Under the pieces are notes generated by a model. That model saw nothing but the letters and a program-made list of their open reading frames with translations, made no database searches and had not been told where the DNA came from. Both the position numbers and the translations under genes were made by a program. Positions 33,000 to 46,832 of a stretch of DNA of 64,000 nt are shown in pieces (position 1 is the first letter of the stretch; each line of letters starts with the position of its first letter). Source of the stretch: Epiperipatus broadwayi (taxonomy: Eukaryota > Onychophora > Udeonychophora > Euonychophora > Peripatidae); the NCBI GenBank assembly GCA_028023455.1, contig JAQFVV010006645.1:62001-126000 (forward strand), given 5' to 3'.

Positions 33000-34520
33000 T
33001 TTATTCTCAATAAATATTTGGCTCAAAATAAAGTGCTTATTCATAAACCTGGTATATTTGCTTAATCTTTAGCAATAAAAGTAAAAAAATATCGACACAG
33101 TTTAATATAATTTGAGGATTTCTTTCGCAATAATCACTGTATAAAACTGCAAAAAAACTATAAAATGTTATAAACTCAAATAATTATTAACTGATATTTT
33201 TTGTTGTTTTGTTTTGCATTGATTAATATGCCTCATTAATTTATTTCATTACATCTATATTAAGTCAAATAATGTTTTACTTTTGGGAAATATATATAGT
33301 TGCACCGCACACGTGCTAGATTACATCTATATTGTAAAATAAATATTTTAAAATATCAGTAAGGCCAAGAAAAATGTTGTGATTCATTATATTAGATAAA
33401 GAATCTTATAATGGGCGGGTCTAATTTCTGAAAATTTAAAATAATATATTAATATTAAATAATTTTAGCAAAGTTTTCTTTTCCTTTCCTTTTTTTTTAT
33501 TTCTTTTTCTTTTTTTTTATGTTTTTTAATTCACTAAAATGAAAATATTGCTTAGAGCATATCAAAAGCCGTGCTACTATTTAAAATTTCACATTAATTA
33601 GTCAACATTAATTAGATAATTAGTTATTTTCTAAAACTAAATTAATAAATGTAAAAGTAATTTTAATTACAGAATTTTATATTTTTCATTACTTAAATAC
33701 TGTTAATTTTTAGAAAAACACATTAACTTATTTGAAAAATAATATTTTTAAATTTTCGAATAACTTTTATATTTTAATTTAGTGATAGCGGCTTCATTTA
33801 TATAAATATTAGCCAAAGGATTTATGAAAATAATCTTCCAAATAAATGAACAAAATTGAAGGTATGAGTTTACAGTCAAATTTCCAAACTTTAAAACAAA
33901 GTTTGTTTTACAGTTACTGGCTATTCCTTAAATGAAGTGCAAAATAAATCCAAAAAGCTTTAATCCAGCTAAACTTTTATAAGCACTATGAGTTAGTAGA
34001 AAAATTAAATTATAAAATATGTTAAATATTTTACATTCGTTCATAAGTGAACTAAGTATATGTAAGCTAATACTTAGCTTTAAAATTTGTTTATACCACT
34101 AAATTTTGATTATAACTGAATTTTTTCGAAGAATCTCCAAATTTATTTTCCTTCGGCAATCTACATAATTTGTTATTTATGATATTTACCATTGTAAAAT
34201 GTTCAATGCGAATATTGAAGCTTTTAGGCAAATGTAATGTAGATTTCGATTAAATGCAAGATTTGGAAGTTTATTTCATGGGGAAAATGGAAAGCAGCCA
34301 CGAGATCGACTAACCATAAGAATGAGAAATTTTAAACTTTTGAATTAGTTATTGGCTTATATTTTAATTTCCTTGATAAATTTTAGTGCTAAATTTATAT
34401 ATATAATTAACTATTTATTAGTCTGTATACAGAATAGGTTATATACCTGTTTAAGAATGTTTAAACTTCTTTTTACCAATAATTTCAGTCTCTGTGGTCA
34501 ATTTGCAATCTTTAGTATCT
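33000..34520. other. No recognised feature
   Basis: AT-rich, with a T-rich tract near 33480-33525. No gene or repeat recognised. Confidence 0.4.
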
Positions 34521-34527
34521 ATATAAC

Positions 34528-34907
34528 AGAGAAATAAATAGTAAGTAAGGCCAAAGTGAGGTTAATATAAATTTGTTTATTAACCTGCTGAGTTAACTTT
34601 TGACACAGAATGTTTGTTTCAAAGCATACCAGGTAGAAAATTAATGGAGTGTGATAGTAATTCCAATTATAAAAGATAAACTTGCTGCAGTTAAAAGATT
34701 TTCATAATTGCATGTATAATAGGTAACTGCTAAAGGCAGTCTACATTGTCAGATTAATCTTTTATAATCAGAATTACTATCACATTCTGCTAATTATCTA
34801 TCAGTTATGCTTTAAAATAGATGTTCTGTGTTGAAAGTTAAATCAACAGATGAATAAGCAAATTTATTTGCATCTTACTTTGGCCATACTTATTACTTAT
34901 TTCTCTA
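34528..34907. repeat. Foldback repeat (380 bp)
   Basis: Inverted arms run from agagaaataa to ttatttctct. Inner pairs include aaggccaaagtgag / atcttactttggcc, gtgtgatagtaattcc / gaattactatcacat and ataaaagat / atcttttat. The centre is near 34718. Non-coding. Class unknown. Confidence 0.75.
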
Positions 34908-35081
34908 TTGCATATTTTCTACAGTTTTAAACTTCTGTTTTACAGCTGTTTATATAAATATATTAGACCATAAATAAAAGTGGGATTCCACCTTTATTCT
35001 TAAAAATAGGTTGCCTTGGCAACAATTTACATTGTTGGTTGTTATTGTTTGTTGGGCTTGTTTAAGTATTGATTGGGTTTA

Positions 35082-35082
<1 letters not shown>

Positions 35083-35122
<40 letters not shown>
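35083..35122. repeat. (AT)n microsatellite
   Basis: About 20 AT dinucleotides. Confidence 0.95.
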
Positions 35123-35124
<2 letters not shown>

Positions 35125-35714
35125 CAGCAGGATAATGGGAAAATGGTAGCTTCAGTATATGGACATTATAAATGAACACATCCTTGATGCACCATTGCAA
35201 TAATACAAATCTTAACCCTTGGATTGTTTTAAATTATTTAATCATTATAATATACAATATCAAATTCATATCTTTCTGTTATTAATGATGATCAAACTAA
35301 TCACTTTATAATGTTTAAAATTATTTTATAATGCTATAAAATTGATTATACTTCCAAATTCAACATCTAACTTTAAATGGTTGGAAAAAAAAAAGATTAG
35401 TTAAAGATAATTTTCAACTGTAGTTATTGCAGTTATAAGTTGTTATAGTAGTCAGTACTTCCAATAATGAGCTGTTTTTCATAAATTCTTTTAACTTCCT
35501 ATTTTGAGATTTCCACAATCAGCTAATACAAATCATGAACATTAAGGATGATGATCATGTTTACTAAATTATTCTTAACTAGTTAAATCATAAGAAAAAT
35601 CATATATATTTGAAATGCTTTCAACCACTCAAATTTATAAGTACAAATCAGTTGATTCAGCTAATATTTAACTTTCAATTAGTTTCTAATTTTTTTATTA
35701 AACTTGTTAGAGTG

Positions 35715-35821
<107 letters not shown>

Positions 35822-35936
35822 TTAAAACATTTCTTTTATTAGCTGATCTGATGCAATATTTATTTTAATAAGAAATATGATCTTTAAAGTAAAATTTTTT
35901 TATCTTTTGTATAAGATTATTTTATATATTTTAAAA

Positions 35937-35994
35937 CAATGCTTAATCTATAACTTGTTTTAATCTTTTGGTGATAATCTAAAATTAAGCATTG
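35937..35994. repeat. 58-bp hairpin with 11-bp perfect arms
   Basis: CAATGCTTAAT (35937-35947) and ATTAAGCATTG (35984-35994) are exact complements. It may be a tiny MITE remnant or chance in AT-rich DNA. Confidence 0.4.
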
Positions 35995-35999
35995 TCTAT

Positions 36000-38600
36000 G
36001 TAAATCATGTGGTTAAATCAATTAGTTTATAATGTAAGAATTTATTAATTAAAAACTGACTTATCTGAAATATTGTATAATCTGTCAATCGAGGAAGTTC
36101 AAAAAGTTCCACAAAAAGAACAATGAACAGTGGTCATTGTAAAAGCTCTCAATTGTGGATTATTCTACTCTACTATTTAAGATTCCATCGAAAATGCTGG
36201 AACTTTTCATTCTGCCCTACATTATGCATTTGTCATCAATTAACTTTAAAAATAAAGAGTTTCCACCAATAGTTCATGACAAGACAGTTATAGAAATGAA
36301 TATACAAATCATTCCTATAGGGTGGTATTTTCCAATATATACTTCACTTCTAGTCTAACTTCATTCTCCCACAGGTCTTAAATTCATAGAAGGTTTATCT
36401 TCTTAAAATGTCAACCTCTACTGAAGCCTCTCTCAACTAACCTGTCATCCTAAACATAACCACAAAAATGAACACAAGAGTAGCTAATCCTTCAAATAAT
36501 TCACTGTGCAAAAGTTTATGACATCAATGGCCCTAACTGTAATATGAACTCTATTATACATACCTTCAGTAAGTCAGGTGTGATTATATTTGTCTTTGAT
36601 TACATACATGTACATTTGAGTATTAGTAATGTTAGATTAAACTTATCTTTTACCTAATTTCATCTATAATTAATTTATATCAGTATTATCAATTCATTTT
36701 GTAGGTGTTTTATTTTTATTATATTTTGTTTTATGAGTACTTATTGAATTATGATTTATTACTTTTAAAAGTATGGATTTTTTTTTTCATTAATGTTTTG
36801 ATAGTTCATAAAAAATTAAAAAATCTTAATTTTAAAATTAATTTTTTTTCCCTTCCCTTTTTTCAAGTATTAAAAGTCTAAATGTTTTTTTTAAGCAAAT
36901 AAAAGTAAGTCTGAAGTTTAAAATCAAATATTAACATCTTTTAAAATAATGGTTTTTAATTAATGTTTAAAAGTAATCTTTTTTTAAATAGTTCTTTAAA
37001 AACCTGTATAAACCGTAAAGCATTTGATGCTTGTACATAATATGTTATTATAGTTTTTAAATAAAAGTGTTGTTCTGCTTGTGTGTGTGGACATAAAATT
37101 GATTTATATAAAGACCATTTGTTATATAGTTACCTGTAGGGCCATTTTGCTTTGCCTGGTTAGCCATATTTCTATCAGGCTGATTTTATTTTATATTATT
37201 TTCTGTAATCTGGGTTGTTTACTGCTTTCATTGTGGTTTATTTACTCTTGCATGAACTAGATTTGGAAAAACTTTTAATGTCTTGTTTTTTATAATTATC
37301 ACTATATATTGGTGAATTGGTACTAGCCTATGTTTTGTGATATTTTTGGCCAAGCTCATATTTTTTTTTTACCTAACACTCAAAATGTGATCTTTATTAT
37401 TTTGCATAGATAAGTTTAGGAATTGCTTCCCATGCCTCTCTGTTTTATTATCACTTATATCCCTTACTCTTTTTTTAGTAGACTTGTCATGTGGTTGTGA
37501 TCTAAACACACACATGAGTCAAATCTAGTTGCATATATGGATAAGCTGATTGTTAAATAAATCAAAAGAGTTTTTAAATGCTTAGATATAATATATTAAT
37601 AAAGGTTATACACACATATATTGTAAGAACTGTTATTAAAAGATTATTTCAGTATCTTACAATTAAGTCAAAAGGGAGAGAATAAATTAACTGTCAAGAC
37701 ATTCTGAAAATCAAGGTGCTCAATTAAATCATCTATAAATGAAGTTTGTTTCCTTTTATTTCTTCCTTTATTTTCTTTAATCATGTATTAATAAACTTTG
37801 TTATTACTAGTTTAATTTTGCTGTTTGCAGATGTCTGTCTATTAATTGTTTAGTTAGATAAGAATCTTTCTCCCCCTTATCTAGCAGCAGTAATTAATTC
37901 TTATATTAGGGAACATCCCACTCTTATTGGCTAATGTCTGGTCACTTTAAGTAACATTTCTAAGTTCACGAGATACCTGGTGCCACTCTCAGGTGACTGA
38001 TATTCAGGTTGGCATCCCAATAAAATATATACACATAATCAATACTGAACAATGTATTAACATTAAATTTTGTTTTAAATTGGACAAAACTGATATTGAT
38101 TCATTTGAAATAATTCAAATTGTGATGGTAGTAAAGCCATGAAATACAAGAATGTTTTCAAGTGGTTGTCAAAGATTTCATGATAGCAGGGGTAAAGCAT
38201 TGCAATCTGTACGGGTAACAAAACAGGTCACATTTTATAATGTAATTTATGAACAAGATATACTAGTACTTTAAAACTTTTGTAATAAATAACTCATTTG
38301 TGTTGCTACATAACACATGTGCTGATTTAGATATGGCATTATGTGTAGTTTGGAGAGAAAACCAGTTATTTATTTATTAGAAACATGATGTAAATAAAAA
38401 TAGCTGAGAATAGACTAGTTTACAATAAATTTATTAATTAAAAAAATGATATAATACAATTACACCATGGTTATAAATACATGAAAACAGTCAACACTTA
38501 AATCATACCAATACAAATAATAATCAACACTCTCAATCTGATTTGGCTCCTGAGAGTGTCAATTAGTAGTAATTGATAATTTCTTAGTAACACTGAAGGT
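36000..38600. other. No recognised feature
   Basis: 2.6 kb with slightly higher complexity at 36130-36600 and 37870-38010, but no domain-bearing frame, splice-supported exon or repeat family could be recognised. Confidence 0.4.
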
Positions 38601-38639
38601 TAATTCTTTAGTAGCCCGAAACGCGAATTTGCGTTGTCA

Positions 38640-39555
38640 CCTTTAGATTGCTCTAACTCAGCCATTTTATGAGCTACAATGATAAATATATGCGCGATTT
38701 TAAGCTTAGAGCAAGGCCTGTAAAATGCTGCCCTCTCTTGAATTATTTTACAAGTAAAAAATCAATACTAGGAGTGTTTTAAGTTACAAAAGAAGAAGGC
38801 CAGTTCTGATTGGTTGGATAATCTATTCTCAATCTATTCTCAATTCTTATTGGCTGATGATTTTGATAAATATTTTTTCACCGTTGAAAATGAAATATAT
38901 GTTTTAGAGTGTTTTTTTTATTATTTTTCATGCATATTAAAAATAATTTTCATAAAATCAAATATTTCTAATAAAAATATAGTTATTTTACAAAAGTAGT
39001 AAGGTTTTATTAAAAAATTGTATACTTTACACGATTGTAAATTGAAAAAGAAACCAGCTGTAGCACCAGTTTTTGACATCTTGTCAAGAGTTTAGACTGC
39101 TCCAAGCTGTTTATTTGATTTTCAAACAAAGATTAATGTTTTAGAATATTTTTCTGGCATCATAATGTATTTTTGGTGTATTTTTTTAATAATATGCTGA
39201 AAGTATAATTATTTTGAGAAAAACGTTAAGATTTTTTCTAAAAAATTCTTAAAAAAATTGTAACGGCAAATCTGGGAGGGATTTAAATGACATTTACATT
39301 GCTTCTAATTTGCTCGTAATGTTTTCTTTGATTTTTCCGCTTTTGAATATTTCTATAAAATACAAATAAAAATATATTTTTGAAATAACTTTCATTTACT
39401 TTCCTAACATTACAAATAATTAATATACTTTTTGAAAATGAAACTAAAATTAATATATATTAAAAGATGAAAATATTTCTATCAAAGAGTTTGTCACTTG
39501 ACCAATTAAAACCAATTAAAAGTTTCAGAGTTTTACTTCACTTGTCCAATAATAA
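38640..39555 (-). repeat. Twin-CCAAT repeat, copy 2, opposite orientation
   Basis: The minus strand carries TTTTAATTGG and caagtgacaaactc near 39490-39525, CAGCCAAT near 38850, CCAACCAATC near 38812 and ATGGCTGAGTTAGAG near 38660. This is the same order as 32300-32950 on the plus strand. An 18-codon frame starts at that ATG, with a CG-rich segment (gcgaatttgcg, 38621-38636). Homology is partial, so the pair is old. Confidence 0.45.
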
Positions 39556-40300
39556 AAATGATCCATGAAAGTGTTAAAGGCTATTTCTATTTATATGAAT
39601 ACTAGCTCCTCATTCATATTCTTCATTATAATAACAATCCATGGAAATATTTCATTCAACATATGTATAATAGAAATCAAAAATATGGTTGAATTTTACA
39701 TTTTCATTTTTTTCTTTCAAAAAAATAATCAAACCATATTTCATATACAATCTTCAAAAAGTAACCAAGAAGTTACATTGGATAATTATAGATAAATAGT
39801 TTCTTTCCTTTGTTGCTATTTCTAGACATATTTGTTGAAATTTTTGCTATAACTTGTAACTAATATCAAGAAAGTTAGTATCCCTTATTCAATTCTTTTT
39901 ATTGTGACTTTTACTTTTATTTTTATTAGATTTATGATTTCTTACTGTTGACTACAAAAATCATTCTATGATATAAACATTAGTTTTCATTATATTCAAT
40001 TGTCTTGAAATTATTACTTACTGTTATTTAAGTTTCTTGCTGATCAGTTGTATATTTATATTCATTAGAAGTTAAAACATAATGAAGTGCTATACAAGAT
40101 TATTTCCTTTTTACCTTTATATTTATAAAAAAAATGAAGATAATGATATCCCATTTAATGATGGATTAATCCCCATTGATCAACCTGACAATTTTATTAT
40201 ATAAAATGCATGAATGCATGTCTGTGTTTACAATCTTATGATTATATTAATGTCTGTTACTTCTATGATTGAAATAATTTGTATTAAAAATAATTAAGCA

Positions 40301-40417
40301 GTCAAGCATTGTTAGCCGGGAGGTCATCGCACCCACCCTGCAAGCAAGTAGTTGGTTGCAGACGGGTGTGGGTTCGCATCCCGGCCGATGCTATGACATA
40401 TAAAAAATAATAATAAT
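40301..40417 (+). mobile_element. tRNA-like SINE, copy 1
   Basis: Starts gtcaagcattg and has an A-box-like stretch (tagccgggaggtc) and a B-box GGTTCGCATCC near 40372. It ends gatgctatgacata and then a TAA-repeat tail. It is flanked by a perfect 12-bp duplication, aataattaagca (40289-40300 and 40418-40429), the mark of LINE-type retroposition. The middle differs from the other three copies. Confidence 0.8.
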
Positions 40418-40887
40418 AATAATTAAGCATATAAAAAAGTTATCACTACATTTTTAATTTCATTATGCAGAAATGGGTAACTAATTAATGAACAACTTAA
40501 ATAACTATAATACATAAGTTGAACAATGAGTTTAAGGCAATTATTATGAAAACTAAATATAACAGTTAATCTGGTAATATAATTATATTCCATAAAAAAA
40601 TAAACCTTTACCACATACTGATATTCAAAATGAGTAAAATAAATTTTAAACACAAATAATTATTTAATTTTAATTTCCAAAATAACGTCAGAATTTAAAA
40701 CATTATGAGACTTAAAAAAAACCTAATTCTTTGAAGATGGATTTTCTCACTATAAACAATTAAATTTACAAAAATATGTATTTTCTCTTTAATGAGTTTA
40801 ATTGTTCTATGATTGTAAAGATAAAATCTAGATTTTTGAAAATAATATATATTATTTGTTATTAATTAGTAAATAATTTTAAATATG

Positions 40888-41590
40888 TAGTCCTATTTTC
40901 TTACTTTTAATCTGATAACTCTTGGAAATGTTGCAAGAGTTATCAGATGAAAATAAAAGAGTAGAACTAAAAGTAAAAGTTAAAAAGGCTAAAGTAATGT
41001 TTGATGGATTTTCTCAAAAGTTGAATATAAAGATTGATTATGATGAGTTAGAAAAAGTTAACAACTACAAATATCTTGGTCGGTATGTTACTACAGATGG
41101 AACTATAATTTCATGAAATTAATCATTGACAAACTTGGTTGGGGTGCTTTTGGTAGAAATAATTTAACATGCCTATATGTTTGAAAAAAAAAAGTTTTTA
41201 ATAAATGTGTTTAAGTTCTTACTTATGGATCTGAGACTTGAATACTTAATAGAAAGGTAATACAAAGATTTTAGGCCACTCAAAGAAGTATAGAGAGATG
41301 CATATTAGGAGTAACTGGAAGATATCGAAATTGCAATACATGAGTAAGAAAATAAACAGGTGTGACTAACATCATTGAAAGAATTAAGAGACAGAAGTGG
41401 AGTTGGGCTGGACATATTTCTAGATGAGATGATAGTAGATGAACAATTGAAATCTTAAACTGAATTCCAAGACATTGTAAAAAAACTCAGAAAGATACCA
41501 CATGTGAAATGAATGGATGAAATAAGAAAGTGTTTTAGGGGTGATGAGGACAAGAAAGACTAGAGATAAAATAAAGTAACTACCAGAATG
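40888..41590 (+). mobile_element. LINE relic C (RTE/BovB-like), 3' fragment with 5' inversion
   Basis: The open frame at 40922-41116 reads MEMLQELSDENK, KAKVMFDGFSQ, VNNYKYLGRYVTTDG, the region after the FADD motif in this LINE family. Broken coding continues to about 41560 (WAGHIS-like and RRWMDE-like blocks). At the 5' end aatctgataactcttg (40910-40923) is the inverted form of caagagttatcagatg (about 40934-40949), a typical 5' inversion by twin priming. Confidence 0.7.
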
Positions 41591-41759
41591 TTTCTTATTT
41601 GTTATGATTTTTTCTGTATTTCAAGTATAGTCACTAGAGGGCTATCCAAATGGTCCTGAAATTTTAAACTAGACATACATGATATTTTTACATGTCCAGA
41701 TATATACTTCTAAATGACAATGCAGTGATTATAATTTTAAATAAACAATATATAATCAT

Positions 41760-43830
41760 GTTTTAATAAGATGGTGCAGAAGAGAGATTTTCTGGGTAAT
41801 TGGAGTAATATATGAGTAAGGCTACTATTTAAAGAAAAGGGTAAGGATCATAGAAAGTTAAACAATTATACACTGATATCAGTGTCATTAATGTTATATA
41901 AAGTTGTAAAATGAATAGAAGAAAATAATATAGTGGCAGAAATGCAAGGAGGTTTTTGCTCAGATAGGCATATAGGAGATAATTTATTTGTTGTTATATA
42001 ACTTATGGATATGAATAGGAATGCAAGTTGACAGTTATATATGATTTTTATAGATATAGAGAAGGCATATGATGGAGTAAACAAAAATAGATTATGGGTA
42101 AATTTAGTAAATTTGGGAATGGATGGAGCTTTAATGGATATTATTAAGAAATTATATGAAAATTTCTATACATATCAATTAGGGAATATAAAGTTGGTTA
42201 AAGTTTAAAAATGGAGCAGGACTAAGGCAAAGATGCCATATGTCAGCTATTTTGCTTTTTTTTTTTGTATTCAAAAGAAATGAAGAGAGCAATAGAAAGA
42301 CTAAGACAAGGGGTAGAGATACCATTAATAGATGACGAGGGAGTATATACATTGTTGGGTCTTTTATTTGCAGATGATGTATTTTTATGTACAGAAAGTA
42401 GAGAGAATATGGAATATATGCTGAGGACATGCACAACAGTGGGTAAAGAGATGGGGATTAAATAGTGAAAAAAAATAAAAAGTAATGGTATATTATATAA
42501 AATATGTTAGTGTCCCATTTTGCTTTTCCTTTTCCTCATAATGAGGGAGTTGAGACAAGTATGTGTCTCATGGTATATAACACCATAGTAGTATGTGTGC
42601 ATATATATGTATATACCTGAAAGGAAAAGTAGAAATAGACACAGACAAATTTTTTTTATATAATTAATACTGGAGAAAGAAAAGACAAATAATTTTTATT
42701 GGGGGATATAATGTTAGGTGTTGTGAATAAGTATAACTCTTTGGAAATCATCTTATGTAAAATTGCTTGGATGAATGGGAGAAAAAATTGATAAATGAAG
42801 TAAAAAAAAAAAAAGGATTAATAAAGAAATTAACAGTGTTTTCATAGAATAAATATGATGTAGCTAGAATTGTATGGGAATAGCAGTAGCAGTGTTAACA
42901 TATAGTAATGATGCATTATGTGTTAGTAAAGGGGTATTATATTACTTTAAAAAGTACATAGAGAAGTAGGAATTCATGCATTAGATGCAGATGTATGGAC
43001 AGCAAAGGAGGCAATTTAAGGAGAAATTAGATGGTCAAGTTTTTATATGAGAGATGCAAAAAGCAAAATGAAAATGTATGGTAGATTGCAGTTTATGGAT
43101 TATAAAAAAATAGCCAAAATACTATTTAATTGGGTTATGAATAAAGGTTAGGCAACAAAATGAGTGAGAAAAGTAATGTGGTATGCAGAAGATTTGGATA
43201 AGGAATTTATGTCAGTATACTTCTACAAAATGTGGGATGATTATGTTAGTAGTATTGTTGAGTGTTATAGTGATAAGGAATGGGATAGAAGAATAGATAC
43301 ATTAACAAAGAATAGGGAGTCAGAGAGATGGAGAACTAATATGGAGATGAAATGAATTTACATATATATATATAAATGGAGTATTGGGTGCACGTTAATT
43401 TATAATAATAGCAAGGAAAGTAGTTTACTGTTTAATGCTCAAATGAGATCTTTAGCAACAAGGGAAAATACACATAAATGGAAAAATGTGAGTGATTTAG
43501 TCTGCAAGTTGTGTAAGAAAGGCATAAAAAATATTAGCATCTGTTAATTGAATGTAAATGCCTGAAAGCAGAAAGGGTATAACTAATAAAGTTATTGGAA
43601 GAATAAATGTAAACAAAGAGATTATACAGAAAGTGGGTTATTGTTTTTTTATGCTGGGTTTGGGAAAAGATAAGGGGAATTTGTCAAAGATTATGTTGTG
43701 GAAATGGGATGGAGCATAGAGCAGAATATGGAAAAACTTAGGATGGGGAACGGAAAGGGAAGGTAAAGTGGCTAACGGGTTTCTCTGGGCATATTTGCTG
43801 AGAGATTCCTGAATCTGTATAAGGAGAAGT
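41760..43830 (+). mobile_element. LINE relic F, reverse transcriptase of another clade
   Basis: Broken coding runs through the element. LLFKEKGKDHRKLNNYTLISV near 41825-41885 is the start of the RT. FIDIEKAYDGVNKNRLW at about 42046-42098 is motif A. LRQRCPLSAIL near 42220-42255 is motif B-like. LLFADDVFLCTES at about 42361-42400 is motif C with the FADD catalytic pair. KMWDDYVSS near 43230 belongs to the linker. CKLCKKG...CKCLK near 43502-43565 is a zinc-knuckle-like tail. Frameshifts separate these parts. It directly follows LINE C in the same orientation. Clade not assigned. Confidence 0.7.
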
Positions 43831-43839
43831 CACAGTACA

Positions 43840-45485
43840 TCACATCAATTCCCCACCATATCATATTTTATTCATTTGCAGCAAGTAATTAAATAGATAT
43901 TTTAAAAATTTTGCTTTCGTTAATCTTTTGTATTAATTTTTCCAAGGCTTTAATTATTAAACAAGCATATCAGCATATATAATTTATATATTTCTTAAAA
44001 TATTTTTTAATAGTAAAATCTAATAAACGAAAATTAAGAACATACAATGAAAGGGTTATATTAATGATAAATATTTTTATTAAAACTAACAAATTAAAAC
44101 ATTAGATGATAATTGTGAATTATTAACAAAATGAAAGGAACATACACACACACATCCACATCCACAATAATGTTAATCAAATAATTAAAACAGTTATTAT
44201 TACAATTTTCTTCTTAAGTTTTCTCCATTAAGCCATAATGAAATAGTCTTTGAAAAATAAAATAATGAATGTCTCTTTACTGGTATGAGAAGTTTATAGT
44301 TTAAGTTTAGTTTGCAAACATATTGAATCAGATATGAGTTATGGTATGATTAATAACTTACCAGTTATTGTCTTTTTGTGAAGTGTTTCATAGTGGTTAA
44401 CTTTGATTTTATTTCTGGTGACATTTTGGGGTCCATAGTAAGGTAGCAAGGTAAGGCTATTTTTGGATGACTTTTTTGCTAGAGGTGTCAGCAAATATTC
44501 TGTTTTACTCACTCATGATGAATGGGTGCTACATATTAGTAGTTCCTGATGGAGGCATTTTATTGCAGCTTTTTAAAGAAAAAAAAGCAGTACTTAGTCT
44601 CTCCTGTCCTTTCACTCTATGCACATGCAAGAAAACAGCAAGCAAAAGACTCTTTTCGAAGTTGTTAGCTTCTTTTTATAACCCCGACCAGGTGTAAGAT
44701 TTCTGTGCATATATTTTCATCTTTTGTTTTCTTATCGGATTACAAGTTGATAATCTTGTACATTCCTTTTTGCTCTTTAGCTACAAACTCTTTTTTCTAT
44801 GAATTCTTTCAGTCATATTTAATTATCGGTAAAACTCTGATCATAACCACTTGCGCTTGCAATTTCTTTCTTCTGTTTATCTGGATTAACAATCTGTATA
44901 TATTTTTATTTCTTCCAATTTTAACTTACTTTTAATTGAATAGTTAATCTAAAACACAAATAACTTTCATTGTATGTATCTAAAAATAAATTATACTAAC
45001 TATAAAAAAAGAAAACTAAAGTGCATCTATTGAACGCTTTTAAATTTTATTTCGTTTAGCTTTTAAATATTACCAAATGCCAACACTCATGTATTATATG
45101 TATATGTTACAATATATAATATGAAAATTTGAAGTATCACAAATTTCTCTTAATTTTCATTTAAAATAAAAACCATTCCACAATAAATCATACTAAAAAG
45201 CAGTGAAACATTTTAATAATTGCAAATTCAATTTTAAAATCTAATTAAAGTTTTAGTCATGATATTTCCAAGGCAATTAACAATCAAAACTTGTTATTCA
45301 GGCTGAAATAATAATACAATGGCTAAGCTTTTTTTTAACAACAACCATCAGCACTTTTGGTTAGTACTCAAGCTCTTAAATGAATTTATAGTGAGACAAT
45401 GAATGTATGTAGATATGTATATAAACATTGAAAGCATTATGTGGGAATTTTTGTGTATTAATCTAAATAGACAAATTATTATACT
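43840..45485. other. No recognised feature
   Basis: AT-rich. A less AT-rich stretch at 44390-44700 has a 76-codon frame (44467-44697) without domain features. I do not call it a gene. Confidence 0.4.
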
Positions 45486-45490
45486 TTCAT

Positions 45491-45775
45491 CTGTATTTTT
45501 ATATTGGACTATTTCCATCATCTAATATGTGTGTTGAATATCTTTAGAAAAGTTTAATTTTATTTAAATATTCCGAATACATTCAACTGTTAGTAATATC
45601 ACAGCAAACAGGTTAGTATATGCACCAACTGTTAGTAATATCACAGCAACTAACCTGTTTGCTGTGATATTACTAACAGTTGAATGTATTTGGAATATTT
45701 AAATAAAATTAAACTTTTCTAAAGATATTCAACACACATATTAGATGATGGAAATAGTCCAATATAAAAGTACAG
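45491..45775. repeat. Foldback repeat, family C copy 2 (near-perfect hairpin, 285 bp)
   Basis: Arms starting ctgtatttttatattggac are almost perfectly complementary to the end gtccaatataaaagtacag. The segment ctgttagtaatatcacagca occurs three times around the centre, twice direct and once inverted. Arms are far more alike than in copy 1 (12316-12563), so this copy or a gene-conversion event is recent. Confidence 0.85.
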
Positions 45776-45789
45776 CTAGAACACCATTA

Positions 45790-46832
45790 TCACAAACCTT
45801 CAGAAAAACATTATACTTTCATGTTTATCTGTGTAAATCCATGAAAATATTTTAATGTATTAATATGTACTCACAACATTAGTATAAACAGTACCAAATT
45901 TATAAAACAAATTAATTTTTTAAAATTAAATGATTTGTGATTTATTTATTACATATATTTATTGCAGTTTATATAAATATTACATAATTTCAAATCTTGT
46001 GATAGGTGCTCATGGATAATCATGAAATTAGAAAAACTCTGGACAGTAAAAGAATTGTGTAAGTTATGAAATAAATTTGTGAAAGTAAGACTGCAATTTA
46101 ATTATTATTTGTGGTTTTAAAAGCTAAATGATAACAGGATTTATATATGTTGTGTATAGGATACGAATTTATTTCTTCTTTTGTTTTCATATATTAATTT
46201 TAGATATTTTGTAAATAAATAATACTTGTTAGTGACCATATTGAAATATTAGGAGTAGAAATAAGTTAAATGTTGATACAGACTGAAATAAAATGTGTGC
46301 GAGGGAATAAAAAATATAGACTCTACCAAGTTTAAAAAGAAAAAAATAAAGTGGCGTATGATTGTAAAATATTCAAATAAGTTTTATACTATGTTTTTAT
46401 TAAAAATTATTTTAAACCATATAATTTTCTTTTGTTATTGCGTCAAGATCTGTATATGTCTTGAGTTCATAACACTTCTACAGAAAATATTATTTAAAAT
46501 ATAAAAAACACTCAAAGTAGAAAACGTTATATAATGTTTTAAATATGAAGTATATTTATCTGATGATGCAGAAAATATAAACAATTTTTTAATATTTTAA
46601 CTTTTTTTGACATGGAATATTTTTATGGATTTTTACTGTTATTTTTAGATTTAAATCATGTACTATATATATTAAAGTTAAAATGTTTTATTTGTTTTGT
46701 TTTACTTTGATAAATTGAAAATACCCCCTCTTCCCTAAATCATTATAGAAAACAAATTATAAAAAATGAACACAAATAATAAATTTTTTTTAAAAATAAT
46801 TTATATATATATATGTAGTTGTAAGAAGGAAT
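45790..46832. other. No recognised feature
   Basis: The first 45 bp resemble the tail seen after family C copy 1. The remainder is AT-rich and unassigned. Confidence 0.4.

Noticed and set aside
40301-40395. A functional tRNA gene
   Set aside because: The cloverleaf is incomplete, the middle is rearranged, and the unit has a retroposition tail and target duplication. It is a SINE.
44467-44697. 76-codon frame in a less AT-rich stretch as a host exon
   Set aside because: No domain, no conserved motif and no clear splice sites. Hydrophobic composition follows base composition.
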